Below, piece after piece: positions 34,528 to 43,067 of a stretch of 64,000 bases of DNA. Both the position numbers and the translations under genes were made by a program. Source of the stretch: GCA-2861595 sp035536185 (GTDB taxonomy: Bacteria; Actinomycetota; Acidimicrobiia; Acidimicrobiales; GCA-2861595); NCBI GenBank assembly GCA_035536185.1, contig DATLOM010000005.1, positions 1 to 64,000 of the forward strand, read 5' to 3'. Within the stretch, counting starts at the first letter, position 1. Each line of letters opens with the position of its first letter. A model generated the notes under the pieces. It ran no database searches. It was not told the DNA's origin and was given only the letters and a program-made list of their open reading frames with translations.

Positions 34528-36404
34528 GCGGAGAGCAGCAGCTCGAGCGCTCGGTACTCGAAGCCAAGGAACGCGAGGAGCTTCAGGCCATTGCCGAAGC
34601 CCTCGGCGTCAAGGCTTCTTCCCGCGCCAGCAAGGCCACCCTGGTGGGCCAGATCCTCAAGGCCACCGGCGTCGAGGAGCCGACCAACGGCGCCGCCCCG
34701 TCCGCGGGCCGGCGGCGCCAGCCGCGGGCCGCCGCCACGGCCGAGGCAAACAGCGCCCGGGAGGAGGGCCCCTCGGACGCGCCCCTCGAGACGTGGCCCG
34801 GCGGATCCGGCGAGGCACCGGCCACGGAGCCGGAGCCCCAGCTCATGGTCGGCTCCGACGAGGATGACGATGACGACGACGAGCCCGGCGACCGGAGCGG
34901 GGCCGGACCGGCTTCGCCCGAGGTGGCCGCCCGATCAGGTCCTGAGGCCAACGGCGCCAGCGCCTCTGCCTCCGCCGAGACGGAGGCGCCCGCCGGCGAA
35001 GACGGCGATCGGGCCTCCTCGTCCACGTCGTTCCGCACTAACCCGCAGCGGGAGAACCACCATGGCAACGACCGGGGCCATCAGCGCCCCTGGGATGCCC
35101 CAGGTGGAGGGGGCCAGGCCCAGCAGACCCAGCCGGGCCAGCCGGGCCAGCCCGACTCGGCCAACCGCCGGCGTCGCCGGCGCGGACGCGACCGCGACCA
35201 GCGCCCCGACCAGCGTTCCGACCGGGACCTGCAGGGCGCCAGCCAGGACCAGCAGTTCCAGGGCGAGCCGGTGCCGGTGTCGGGCCTGTTGGACCTGAAC
35301 GACCAGGGCTACGGGTTCCTGCGGGCAAAGGGCTACCTGCCCAGCCCCGACGACGCCTACGTGTCCATCAGCCAGGTCCGGCGCTTCGCCCTGCGCAAGG
35401 GTGACTACGTGGAGGGCGCCTGCCGCCCCGCCGGCAGCACGGAGAAGTACCCCGCCCTGCTGCGCATCGACACGGTGAGCGGGCTCACCCCCGACGAGGC
35501 CCGCAGCCGTCCCCGTTTCGAGGACCTCACGCCGCTGTTCCCGGACGAGAAGCTGCGCCTGGAGATACCCGGCGACAGCGCCAACATGGTCTCGCGCATC
35601 GTCGACCTCATCTCACCCATCGGCAAGGGCCAGCGCGGCCTGATCGTCTCGCCCCCCAAGGCGGGGAAGACCACGGTGCTCAAGCAGATCGCCCACTCCA
35701 TCGAGGTCAACAACCCCGACGTGCACCTCATGGTCCTCCTGGTGGACGAGCGCCCGGAGGAGGTCACCGACATGCGCCGGTCGGTGAAGGGCGAGGTCAT
35801 GGCCTCCACCTTCGACCGTCCGGCCGAGGAGCACACCGCCCTCGCCGAGCTGGCCATCGACCGGGCCCGGCGCCTGGCCGAGCTGGGCAAGGACGTGGTG
35901 ATCGTGCTCGACGGCATCACCCGCCTGGCCCGGGCCTACAACCTGGCCGCGCCGGCCACTGGCCGCATCATGGCCGGCGGCATCGACACCGGCGCCCTCT
36001 ACCCGCCCAAGAAGTTCTTCGGAGCGGCCCGCAACCTCGAGGAGGGCGGGTCCCTCACCATCCTTGCTACGGCACTGGTGGAGACCAACAACCGCATGGA
36101 CGAGGTCATCTTCGAGGAGTTCAAGGGCACCGGCAACATGGAGCTGCGCCTCGACCGCAAGCTGGCCGAGCGGCGGATCTACCCGGCCATCGACGTCAAC
36201 GCCAGCTCCACCCGTCACGAGGAGCTGCTCTTCGAGCGCAACCAGCTCCAGCAGGTGTGGAAGCTGCGCCGGGTGCTGAACGCTTTGGCCAGTGAGGGAA
36301 GCGCGGCGAACAGCCTGGAGCTCTTGATGGACAAGATCAAGGCCACCAGGAGCAACGACGAGTTCCTGTCGGAGATAGCCAAGGGACCGGCGGCGGGCGT
36401 CTGA
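34524..36404 (+). CDS. rho: Transcription termination factor Rho
   Basis: The 626-residue hexameric RNA helicase has a Rho_N domain (residues 6-50), a long acidic then Gly/Asn/Gln/Arg-rich insert (about 50-250) typical of high-GC actinobacteria, a cold-shock RNA-binding domain (GLLDLNDQGYGFLRAKGYLP) and the ATPase domain with SPPKAGKTT, LLVDERPEEVTDM and the R loop. Such inserts enhance RNA binding. ATG 34524 overlaps the kinase gene. Clear factor-independent terminators are scarce in this window, in keeping with heavy use of Rho. Confidence 0.97.
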   Translation: MSGEQQLERSVLEAKEREELQAIAEALGVKASSRASKATLVGQILKATGVEEPTNGAAPSAGRRRQPRAAATAEANSAREEGPSDAPLETWPGGSGEAPATEPEPQLMVGSDEDDDDDDEPGDRSGAGPASPEVAARSGPEANGASASASAETEAPAGEDGDRASSSTSFRTNPQRENHHGNDRGHQRPWDAPGGGGQAQQTQPGQPGQPDSANRRRRRRGRDRDQRPDQRSDRDLQGASQDQQFQGEPVPVSGLLDLNDQGYGFLRAKGYLPSPDDAYVSISQVRRFALRKGDYVEGACRPAGSTEKYPALLRIDTVSGLTPDEARSRPRFEDLTPLFPDEKLRLEIPGDSANMVSRIVDLISPIGKGQRGLIVSPPKAGKTTVLKQIAHSIEVNNPDVHLMVLLVDERPEEVTDMRRSVKGEVMASTFDRPAEEHTALAELAIDRARRLAELGKDVVIVLDGITRLARAYNLAAPATGRIMAGGIDTGALYPPKKFFGAARNLEEGGSLTILATALVETNNRMDEVIFEEFKGTGNMELRLDRKLAERRIYPAIDVNASSTRHEELLFERNQLQQVWKLRRVLNALASEGSAANSLELLMDKIKATRSNDEFLSEIAKGPAAGV

Positions 36405-36435
36405 CCCTTGACCAGCAGGTAACCTCGGAGGCGAT

Positions 36436-36657
36436 ATGAAGACCGACATCCACCCCGACTACGTCGAGGCCAAGGTGAAGTGCTCCTGCGGGAACACCTT
36501 CACGACGCACTCCACCAAGGCCGACCTGCACATCGAGCTCTGCAACGAGTGCCATCCCTTCTACACCGGCAAGCAGAAGCTGGTGGACACCGGCGGCCGC
36601 GTCGAGCGCTTCGAGAAGCGCTACGGCAAGCGCCCGTCAAAGAAGCCGGCCGAGTAG
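36436..36657 (+). CDS. rpmE: Ribosomal protein bL31, zinc-binding form
   Basis: The 73-residue product has the C+ form with CSCGNTF and LCNECHPFYTGKQK, four zinc cysteines. Typical length and ending. CGGAGG precedes ATG 36436. Downstream of rho, as in many actinobacteria. Confidence 0.96.
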   Translation: MKTDIHPDYVEAKVKCSCGNTFTTHSTKADLHIELCNECHPFYTGKQKLVDTGGRVERFEKRYGKRPSKKPAE

Positions 36658-36687
36658 CGCCCCCATCTCGCTGGAGTAGTACCCGCC

Positions 36688-37710
36688 ATCGATTCCGCCC
36701 GCCGGCAAGGCCTCTACGCGGCCAAGCTGCGGGCCCTGGTGGCGGAGCATCTCGGCGCCGCCGCTGATGGGCCGGACGGCGCTGACGGCACCGACGCCGG
36801 CACGTTCCCAGGTGGGGCGGTCCTGCGGCGGGGGAGCACCGGCTGGGTGCTGGCCGAGGAGCGCCCGGAGAGGGCGCTGGGCGGGGCGCTCGTGTGGGCC
36901 GCGCGGTCTCACATCGAGCAGCTCCACGTCCTGGCCGAAGGCGAGGAAGCCGCCGGAGTCCTGGCCAGGCGCGCCGCCGCCTTTCGCCGCCCGCCCCAGG
37001 TGTGGACGATCTCGGGCCGCACCGTGACGCCGGCCGTCCCCGCGCCGCCTCTCTCCGAAGAGCCACCCACGGACGCCCACCTCGCCTTCGCCGCCATGTT
37101 CGCCGCCGCCGGCGCTGAGGCCGTGGTGGAACACGGCGTGCTCGTGGCCGAGGTCCTGGGCCTGGAGGTGGGCCGGGTGATCGACGGCCGCCTCGACGTC
37201 GGTGTCGGGAAGCACGACCGTGAGGCCCAGCGGCTGGTGCACGTCGACCGGCCGCCCGAGGAGGCGCTGAGGGCGGCGGTAGCGGCCGTGCGTGAGGTAC
37301 GCCGGGCCGGTGCTCCGGTCCACGAGATGAACCGGCTGGCCCACGAACGATGGCTGCGTTCGGTCGTCATGGCCAGCCCGCAGATGGTCGGCGCCGCATC
37401 CCTGGCGCCGCTGCCCGAACCGGTGAGCCGCCAGGGCCTGCGGATGGCGGCACCGGCGCCGGCAGCCGGACTCGACGCCGATGGCCGCCCGCTCGTGGTG
37501 GTGTGCTCGACGGGCATCGACGTGGACCTCGTTCCTACTGCGGCCGACGCCCGCCTCGGTCATGACCCCACCGCCCGGCTGGTCATCGTCGTGCCCGAGG
37601 CCGACGACCACCCCGTCACGCGGGACCTGGCCGCGCAGCTCGCCGATCCCGCCGAGGTGGTCGCCATCACCGGCGACTGGAGAGACCTTCCCGTACCAGC
37701 CTCCCGTTGA
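36688..37710 (+). CDS. Conserved hypothetical protein, probable ATC start
   Basis: The 340-residue product lies between rpmE and prfA. The first standard start in frame is GTG 36739, but the helix-like segment DSARRQGLYAAKLRALVAEHL upstream continues the protein back to ATC 36688 (rendered as Met), 30 bp after rpmE. Central features are HIEQLHVLAEGEEAAGVLARR and PPLVVVCS-type strands near the end (RPLVVVCSTGIDVDLVPTAAD). The C-terminal part resembles a sugar- or nucleotide-binding fold, but I cannot name a family. If the start is GTG 36739 the product has 323 residues. Confidence 0.65.
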   Translation: MDSARRQGLYAAKLRALVAEHLGAAADGPDGADGTDAGTFPGGAVLRRGSTGWVLAEERPERALGGALVWAARSHIEQLHVLAEGEEAAGVLARRAAAFRRPPQVWTISGRTVTPAVPAPPLSEEPPTDAHLAFAAMFAAAGAEAVVEHGVLVAEVLGLEVGRVIDGRLDVGVGKHDREAQRLVHVDRPPEEALRAAVAAVREVRRAGAPVHEMNRLAHERWLRSVVMASPQMVGAASLAPLPEPVSRQGLRMAAPAPAAGLDADGRPLVVVCSTGIDVDLVPTAADARLGHDPTARLVIVVPEADDHPVTRDLAAQLADPAEVVAITGDWRDLPVPASR

Positions 37711-37744
37711 CGGCCGACCCTGCCACACCGGCAGGCGCCGGGCG

Positions 37745-37750
37745 TAGCCT
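37745..37750 (+). promoter_or_regulatory. Likely -10 box for prfA
   Basis: TAGCCT lies 6 nt before ATG 37757 and no Shine-Dalgarno sequence is present, so a leaderless transcript is likely. The same hexamer precedes the RsbQ-like gene. Confidence 0.5.
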
Positions 37751-37756
37751 GGACTC

Positions 37757-38818
37757 ATGCTCGAGCGACTGGCCGGACTGGAGGATGAGTACGCCCGGCT
37801 GAGCGAGCGGATGAACGATCCCGCCGTCCTCACCGACCAGCACGCCCTGCGCGACACCGGCCGGCGGCTCAAGGAGCTCGAGCCCATCGTCACTGCCTTC
37901 CGGGCCTACCGCGAGGCCAGGGAGAACCTGTCCGCCGGCCAGGAGATGCTCGGGGACGCCACGGGCGGCGACCGTGAGCTCCTCGCCACCGAGGTGGCCG
38001 AGCTGACCGACGAGATCGCCCGGATGGAGTCCGAGCTGGAGGTCCTGCTCCTGCCCAAGGGCGAGAACGACGACCGCAACGTCATCGTGGAGATCCGGGG
38101 AGCCGAGGGCGGCGAGGAGGCGAACCTCTTCGCCAAGGACCTGTTCGACATGTACCTGCGTTACGCCGACAAGATGGGCTGGAAGCACGAGATGCTCGGC
38201 GCCGACCCTTCGGACAAGGGCGGGTTCAACGAGGTCAGCTTCATGGTCAAGGGCGACGGGGTGTGGAGCCACCTGAAGCACGAAGGCGGCCCCCACCGGG
38301 TGCAACGGGTGCCGGTCACCGAGTCGCAGGGCCGCATCCACACCAGCTCGGCCACCGTCACCGTGCTGCCCGAGGCCGAGGAGGTCGACGTCCACCTCGA
38401 CCCCAACGACCTGAAGATCGACGTCTACCGCTCCACCGGCCCCGGCGGCCAGTCGGTGAACACCACCGACTCCGCGGTGCGGATAACCCACCTCCCGACC
38501 GGCATCGTCGTGGCCATGCAGGACGAGAAGAGCCAGATCCAGAACCGGGCCAAGGCCCTGGTGGTGCTGCGGGCCCGCCTGCTCAAGGCCGAGCAGGACC
38601 GCCAGGCCAACGAAGCATCAGCCCAGCGCAAGAGCCAGGTCGGTGGCGGCGGGCGCTCGGAGAAGATCCGCACGTACAACTTCAAGGAGAACCGGGTCAC
38701 CGACCACCGGATCGGCCTCACCCTGCACAAGCTCGACAAGGTGCTGATGGGCGAGCTCGACGACCTGGTCGACGCCCTGCTCGCCGAGGAGCGCACCCGT
38801 CAGCTGCGGGGGGAGTGA
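37757..38818 (+). CDS. prfA: Peptide chain release factor 1
   Basis: The 353-residue factor has the PxT codon-recognition motif as PVT in QRVPVTESQGRIHTS (about residue 190), and GPGGQSVNTTDSAVR with the universal GGQ that triggers peptide release at UAA and UAG. PrmC, which methylates that Gln, is encoded immediately downstream with a stop/start overlap. Confidence 0.97.
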   Translation: MLERLAGLEDEYARLSERMNDPAVLTDQHALRDTGRRLKELEPIVTAFRAYREARENLSAGQEMLGDATGGDRELLATEVAELTDEIARMESELEVLLLPKGENDDRNVIVEIRGAEGGEEANLFAKDLFDMYLRYADKMGWKHEMLGADPSDKGGFNEVSFMVKGDGVWSHLKHEGGPHRVQRVPVTESQGRIHTSSATVTVLPEAEEVDVHLDPNDLKIDVYRSTGPGGQSVNTTDSAVRITHLPTGIVVAMQDEKSQIQNRAKALVVLRARLLKAEQDRQANEASAQRKSQVGGGGRSEKIRTYNFKENRVTDHRIGLTLHKLDKVLMGELDDLVDALLAEERTRQLRGE

Positions 38819-39696
38819 GGGCGGTGGGCACGGGCGCCGGCACCGGCACCGTGAGCTGGCGGGAGCTGCTGGCCGAGGCCGCCACCCGTCTGGGGTCCGC
38901 CACCGAGGCCCGTCGGATAGTGGAGAGGGCGTCGGGAATGGAGGGCGCCGAGCTCCACCTCGGGCTGGACCAACCGGTGACGGAGCGGACCGCCGCCCAC
39001 TTCGAGGCCATGCTGCAACGCCGGGAGGCCGGCGAGCCGCTGCAGTACGTGCTCGGCTCGTGGGGCTTCCGGTCTCTCGACCTGTTCGTCGACAGGCGGG
39101 TGCTGATCCCCAGGCCGGAGACGGAAACGGTCGTCGGGTTCGCCCTGGCGGAGCTGGCTCGGCTCGCTCCCCGGCCCCACCCGAGGGTGGTCGATCTCGG
39201 CACCGGCTCCGGAGCCATCGCCCTTTCCATCGCCACCGAGGTCTCCGGCGCCGAGGTGTGGGCCACCGAGCGCTCACCCGACGCGCTGGCCGTGGCCCGG
39301 GCCAACCTGGCCGGGACCGGCATGGCCGGCAGGAACGTCCGCCTGGCCGAGGGATCGTGGTTCGCCGCCCTCCCGCCGATGCTGCGGGGCCAGGTCCACC
39401 TGATCGTGTCCAACCCGCCCTACGTGGGCGAGCGCGAGGTGCCCGACCTTCCTCCCGAAGTGGCCCGCTGGGAGCCCCGCTCCGCCCTGGTCGCCGGGCC
39501 CACGGGCCTGGAGCAGGTGGAGGCCATCGTCGAAGAGGCGCCTCGCTGGTTGACCAGGCCCGGCTCCCTCGTCGTGGAGATCGCCCCCCACCAGGCCCAG
39601 GCGGCCATCGCCTGCGCCCTCCGATCGAGCTTCTCCGCCGCCGAGGTCAAACCCGACCTCGCCGGCCGCCTCCGCGCCCTCGTAGCCCGCCTGTGA
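38815..39696 (+). CDS. prmC: Release-factor glutamine methyltransferase
   Basis: The 293-residue product has a helical N-terminal domain and a SAM domain with VVDLGTGSGAIALSIA and the catalytic NPPY (SNPPYVGEREV). It methylates the GGQ glutamine of RF1/RF2. GTG 38815 overlaps the prfA stop; GTG 38824 is an alternative. Ends just before an array of hairpin repeats. Confidence 0.95.
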   Translation: MRAVGTGAGTGTVSWRELLAEAATRLGSATEARRIVERASGMEGAELHLGLDQPVTERTAAHFEAMLQRREAGEPLQYVLGSWGFRSLDLFVDRRVLIPRPETETVVGFALAELARLAPRPHPRVVDLGTGSGAIALSIATEVSGAEVWATERSPDALAVARANLAGTGMAGRNVRLAEGSWFAALPPMLRGQVHLIVSNPPYVGEREVPDLPPEVARWEPRSALVAGPTGLEQVEAIVEEAPRWLTRPGSLVVEIAPHQAQAAIACALRSSFSAAEVKPDLAGRLRALVARL

Positions 39697-39755
39697 CGGG
39701 CGCGGCATGCCGCCGTCGGCTGATACGACCACGAACCGCGGGCTCTCCCTCCGGG

Positions 39756-39972
39756 GAGTACATAGCGGGCGGAAACGGCCCGCGACGTACCGCGACGACT
39801 CCTGTCGTGCCCGCTCAGGACCACACCAAAGGGTTACGAGTACATGGCGGGCCGAAAACGCCCGCTATGTACTCGCAATCGTGACTGTCGTGCCCGCTCA
39901 GGGCCGCACCAACCCGTTACGAGTACATGGCGGGCCGAAAACGCCCGCTATGTACTCGCAATCGTGACTGTC
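39756..39972 (+). repeat. Tandem 83-bp hairpin repeats before tsaC
   Basis: Two nearly identical units begin at 39838 and 39921 (period 83), with a degenerate unit at 39756. Each carries GAGTACATGGCGGGC and GCCCGCTATGTACTC around CGAAAAC, a 15-bp stem with one mismatch. Each ends ATCGTGACTGTC; in the last unit that GTG (39964) is the tsaC start. The first unit has diverged most. They may be regulatory hairpins or an amplified promoter/start region. Confidence 0.85.
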
Positions 39973-40593
39973 GCCCTCGCCGCCGGCGATCCTCCGGCTG
40001 CGGAGGTGGTGGCCCAGACGATCGCCGCGCTGAGGGCCGGCCAGGTAGTGGCCATCCCCACCGACACCGTCTACGGGCTGGCCGTGGACCCGTTTCGCAC
40101 CGGCGCCGCCGACCGATTGTTCCAGCTGAAGCGACGCCCCCGGGAGGTCGACCTGCCGGTGCTCGTGGCCGACAAGGAGCAGGCTCTGTCGCTGGCGATC
40201 GCCGTGCCCGAGCCGGCGCTTCAGCTCATGGACCTGTACTGGCCGGGGGCGCTCACCCTCGTCTTGCCCCGCAACCCGGAAGTGGCCGCCGACCTCGGTA
40301 CCGACGACGCCACCATCGGCCTGCGCTGCCCGGCTCACCCGGTCCCGCTGGCCCTGTGCGCCGCCGCCGGCCCGCTCGCCACGACCAGCGCCAACCTCCA
40401 CGGCCAGCCCACCTTGTCCACCGCAGCCGACGTCGTCGCCACCTTCGGGAGCTCCGTGAACATCGTCATAGACGGCGGCACCTGCGCCGGCGCCCCCTCC
40501 ACCGTCGTCGACTGCACCGGCGAGGTCCCCAAGCTCCTCCGCCAGGGCCGCATCCCCTGGTCCGAGATAGTCGCCTCCCTCCTCCACCCCTAA
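39964..40593 (+). CDS. tsaC: Threonylcarbamoyl-AMP synthase (Sua5/YrdC)
   Basis: The 209-residue product has the YrdC fold: AIPTDTVYGLAVDPF, LFQLKRRPREVDLPVLVAD (the Lys-rich ATP/threonine site), YWPGALTLVL and TSANLHGQPT. It makes threonylcarbamoyl-AMP for the t6A modification of ANN-decoding tRNAs. GTG 39964 lies within the last hairpin repeat; earlier in-frame starts in the repeats would add a low-quality leader. The C-terminal Sua5 domain is absent, so it is the TsaC form. Confidence 0.94.
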   Translation: MTVALAAGDPPAAEVVAQTIAALRAGQVVAIPTDTVYGLAVDPFRTGAADRLFQLKRRPREVDLPVLVADKEQALSLAIAVPEPALQLMDLYWPGALTLVLPRNPEVAADLGTDDATIGLRCPAHPVPLALCAAAGPLATTSANLHGQPTLSTAADVVATFGSSVNIVIDGGTCAGAPSTVVDCTGEVPKLLRQGRIPWSEIVASLLHP

Positions 40594-40795
40594 GCCCCTC
40601 AACCCGAGCCCGAGGTTGGGGCCCAGGCCGGACGCGCCCAGGCCGAAGTGTCAAAGGGTGGCCGCCGTGGAGGCGGGGGAGGGTCAAGTTCCGGAGGAGC
40701 CACCACGGGGGCCACCCCCACCGCAGGCAGATAGTGCGGAGCTGCGGACGACCACCACGGGGGTGACCTCCCAGCCCGAGCCGTTCCACCGCCTT

Positions 40796-40801
40796 TAGAC
40801 T
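40796..40801 (+). promoter_or_regulatory. Likely -10 box for the LMW phosphatase gene
   Basis: TAGACT lies 7 nt before the proposed ATC start at 40809. Confidence 0.4.
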
Positions 40802-40808
40802 CGCCGCC

Positions 40809-41357
40809 ATCGACATCCTCGTGATCTGCACCGGGAACATCTGCCGTTCCCCCATGGTGGAGGCCTTCCTCCGCCACCGGCTCGAGGGCCTCGGGGTGGA
40901 GGCGAAGGTGCACAGCGCCGGGCTGCTCGGCCCCGGCAACCCCGCCCCGCACGAGGGCGTGAGCGCCCTGGATGCCATGGGCCTGGACACCTCGACCCAC
41001 CGCAGCCGGCGGATCTCGGAGCATCTACTCACGCCGGCCGACCTCATCCTGGGGATGGCCCGCGAGCACGTCCGGGAGACGGTCAGGATGGCGCCCGAGA
41101 CCTGGCCCCGGACCTTCACGCTGAAGGAGCTGGTGCGCCGGGGCGAGGAGCGGGGCGCCCGGCCGCAGGACCAGAGCTTCGAGGACTGGCTGGCGAAGCT
41201 CCACGCCGGGCGCAGCCACAACGATATGGTCGGGTACTCGCCCGACGACGACGTCGCCGACCCGATCGGGCGCGGCGCCGCTTACTACCGAAGAACAGCC
41301 GAAGAGCTCGACGATCTGGTGCGCCGGCTCGTCGAGCTGGGCTGGGGAGGCAGTTGA
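40809..41357 (+). CDS. Low-molecular-weight phosphotyrosine phosphatase, ATC start
   Basis: The 182-residue product has the P-loop ILVICTGNICRSPM (Cys-x5-Arg) and the C-terminal acid in the region after VGYSPDDDVADPIGRG. It may act on protein tyrosine or arginine phosphate or on cell-wall signalling. The in-frame stop at 40764-40766 and the absence of any ATG, GTG, TTG or CTG before GTG 40821 leave ATC 40809 as the only start that keeps the first beta strand (DILVI). GTG 40821 would place the catalytic Cys at residue 3. Confidence 0.85.
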   Translation: MDILVICTGNICRSPMVEAFLRHRLEGLGVEAKVHSAGLLGPGNPAPHEGVSALDAMGLDTSTHRSRRISEHLLTPADLILGMAREHVRETVRMAPETWPRTFTLKELVRRGEERGARPQDQSFEDWLAKLHAGRSHNDMVGYSPDDDVADPIGRGAAYYRRTAEELDDLVRRLVELGWGGS

Positions 41358-41360
41358 TCA

Positions 41361-41804
41361 ATGCGTATCGCCATCGGTGCCGACCACGCCGGTTACCTGC
41401 TCAAGACCCACCTCATCGGCGGCCTGGAGAAGATGGGCCACGAGGTCGACGACCACGGCACCGACAGCGAGGAATCCGTCGACTATCCCGAGATCTGCGC
41501 GGGTGTCGGCCTCGCCGTGGCCGAGGGCAGAGCCGACCGGGGCATCGTTCTCGGCGGCAGCGGCCAGGGCGAGCAGCTGGCGGCCAACAAGGTGCGGGGA
41601 GTGCGGGCCGCCCTCTGCAACGACCTCTACACGGCCCGGCTGTCCCGCGAGCACAACGACGCCAACGTCCTGGCCATGGGTGGGCGCATCGTCGGCACCG
41701 GCCTGGCCGACGAGATCCTCGCCCTGTGGCTGGCCACCGACTTCGAGGGCGGCCGTCACGCCAAGCGCGTCGACCAGATCACCGCCATCGAGACCCGCCA
41801 GTGA
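41361..41804 (+). CDS. rpiB: Ribose-5-phosphate isomerase B
   Basis: The 147-residue product shows IAIGADHAGYLLKTHL, YPEICAGVGLAVAEG and GIVLGGSGQGEQLAANKV. In many RpiB proteins a catalytic Cys lies in the segment GICGTG-like; here the corresponding VLGGSGQG carries Ser, as in actinobacterial forms using Glu instead. It interconverts ribose 5-phosphate and ribulose 5-phosphate. It overlaps glyA. Confidence 0.94.
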   Translation: MRIAIGADHAGYLLKTHLIGGLEKMGHEVDDHGTDSEESVDYPEICAGVGLAVAEGRADRGIVLGGSGQGEQLAANKVRGVRAALCNDLYTARLSREHNDANVLAMGGRIVGTGLADEILALWLATDFEGGRHAKRVDQITAIETRQ

Positions 41805-43060
41805 CGGGTTCGCCGCTGGCCTCGACGGATCCCCAGATCGCCGGCATCCTCGAGCGGGAGCGGGAGCGCCAGAACACCACCCTGCAGCTCATCGCCTCGG
41901 AGAACTTCACGTCGCCGGCGGTGATGGAGGCCACCGGCTCCGTACTCACCAACAAGTACGCCGAGGGCTATCCCGGCAAGCGCTACTACGGCGGCAACGA
42001 GATCGTCGACGAGGCCGAGGACCTGGCTCGCGACCGGTGCAAGTCCCTGTTCGGCGCCGAGCACGCCAACGTCCAGCCCCACTCCGGCGCCAACGCCAAC
42101 ATGGCCACGTACCTGGCCCTGCTCGAGCCCGGAGACACCGTGCTGGGCATGCGCCTCGACCAGGGCGGCCACCTCACCCACGGCTCGCCCGTGAACATGA
42201 GCGGCCGGCTCTACAACTTCGTCTCCTACGGCGTGCGGGAGGACGACGAGCGACTCGATCTCGACCAGGTCAGGGACCTGGCCCGTGAGCATCACCCCAA
42301 GATGATCGTGGCCGGCGCCACCGCCTACTCCCGCCTCATCGACCCTGAGCCGTTCCGCCAGATCGCCGAGGAGGCGGGCGCCCTGTTCGTGTTCGACGCC
42401 GCCCACGTCGCCGGCCTCATCGCCGGCGGCGTCCATCCCGACCCCGTTCCCGTGGCCGACGTCGTCACCTTCACCACGCACAAGACCCTCCGCGGCCCCC
42501 GCGGCGGCTGCATCGTCACCACCGCCACCCACGCCGCGGCCATCGACAAGGCCGTCTTCCCCGGGCTGCAGGGCGGCCCGCTGGAGCACGTGATCGCGGC
42601 CAAGGCCGTGGCCTTCCTGGAGGCGTCGGAGCCCGGATTCCGGACCTACGCCGCCCAGGTCGTCGCCAACGCCCGGGCCATGGCCGAGGCCCTGGCCGCC
42701 GAGGGCTTCCGCATCGTGTCCGGCGGCACCGACAACCACCTGATGCTGGTCGACCTGCAGCCCTTCGACGCCGAGCTCACCGGCAAGGAGGCCCAGATCA
42801 CCCTCGACCGGGCCGGCATCACGCTCAACAAGAACCAGATCCCCAACGACCCCCGCTCGCCCTTCGTAACCAGCGGGGTCCGCATCGGCACCCCCGCCGT
42901 CACCACCGCCGGCATGCGGGAGCCGGAGATGGGCACCGTGGCCTCCCTGATCGGCCGGGCCCTGCGCCGGCGCACCGAAGACAGCGAACTGGCCGCGGTT
43001 CGCGAAGAGGTCGGCGTCCTCTGCTCGAAGTTCACGCCCTACCCCGCTCCCGGCGGATAG
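41801..43060 (+). CDS. glyA: Serine hydroxymethyltransferase
   Basis: The 419-residue PLP enzyme has IASENFTSPAVMEATGS, NKYAEGYPGKRYYGG, VQPHSGANAN and the PLP lysine in TTHKTLRGPRGG. It makes glycine and one-carbon units. GTG 41801 overlaps the rpiB stop (GTGA). It is followed within 7 bp by wecA. Confidence 0.97.
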   Translation: MTGSPLASTDPQIAGILERERERQNTTLQLIASENFTSPAVMEATGSVLTNKYAEGYPGKRYYGGNEIVDEAEDLARDRCKSLFGAEHANVQPHSGANANMATYLALLEPGDTVLGMRLDQGGHLTHGSPVNMSGRLYNFVSYGVREDDERLDLDQVRDLAREHHPKMIVAGATAYSRLIDPEPFRQIAEEAGALFVFDAAHVAGLIAGGVHPDPVPVADVVTFTTHKTLRGPRGGCIVTTATHAAAIDKAVFPGLQGGPLEHVIAAKAVAFLEASEPGFRTYAAQVVANARAMAEALAAEGFRIVSGGTDNHLMLVDLQPFDAELTGKEAQITLDRAGITLNKNQIPNDPRSPFVTSGVRIGTPAVTTAGMREPEMGTVASLIGRALRRRTEDSELAAVREEVGVLCSKFTPYPAPGG

Positions 43061-43067
43061 CCGCGAC

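Noticed and set aside
39756..39972. CRISPR array
   Set aside because: The units are 83 bp and tandem with no unique spacers between short repeats, and no cas genes are present.
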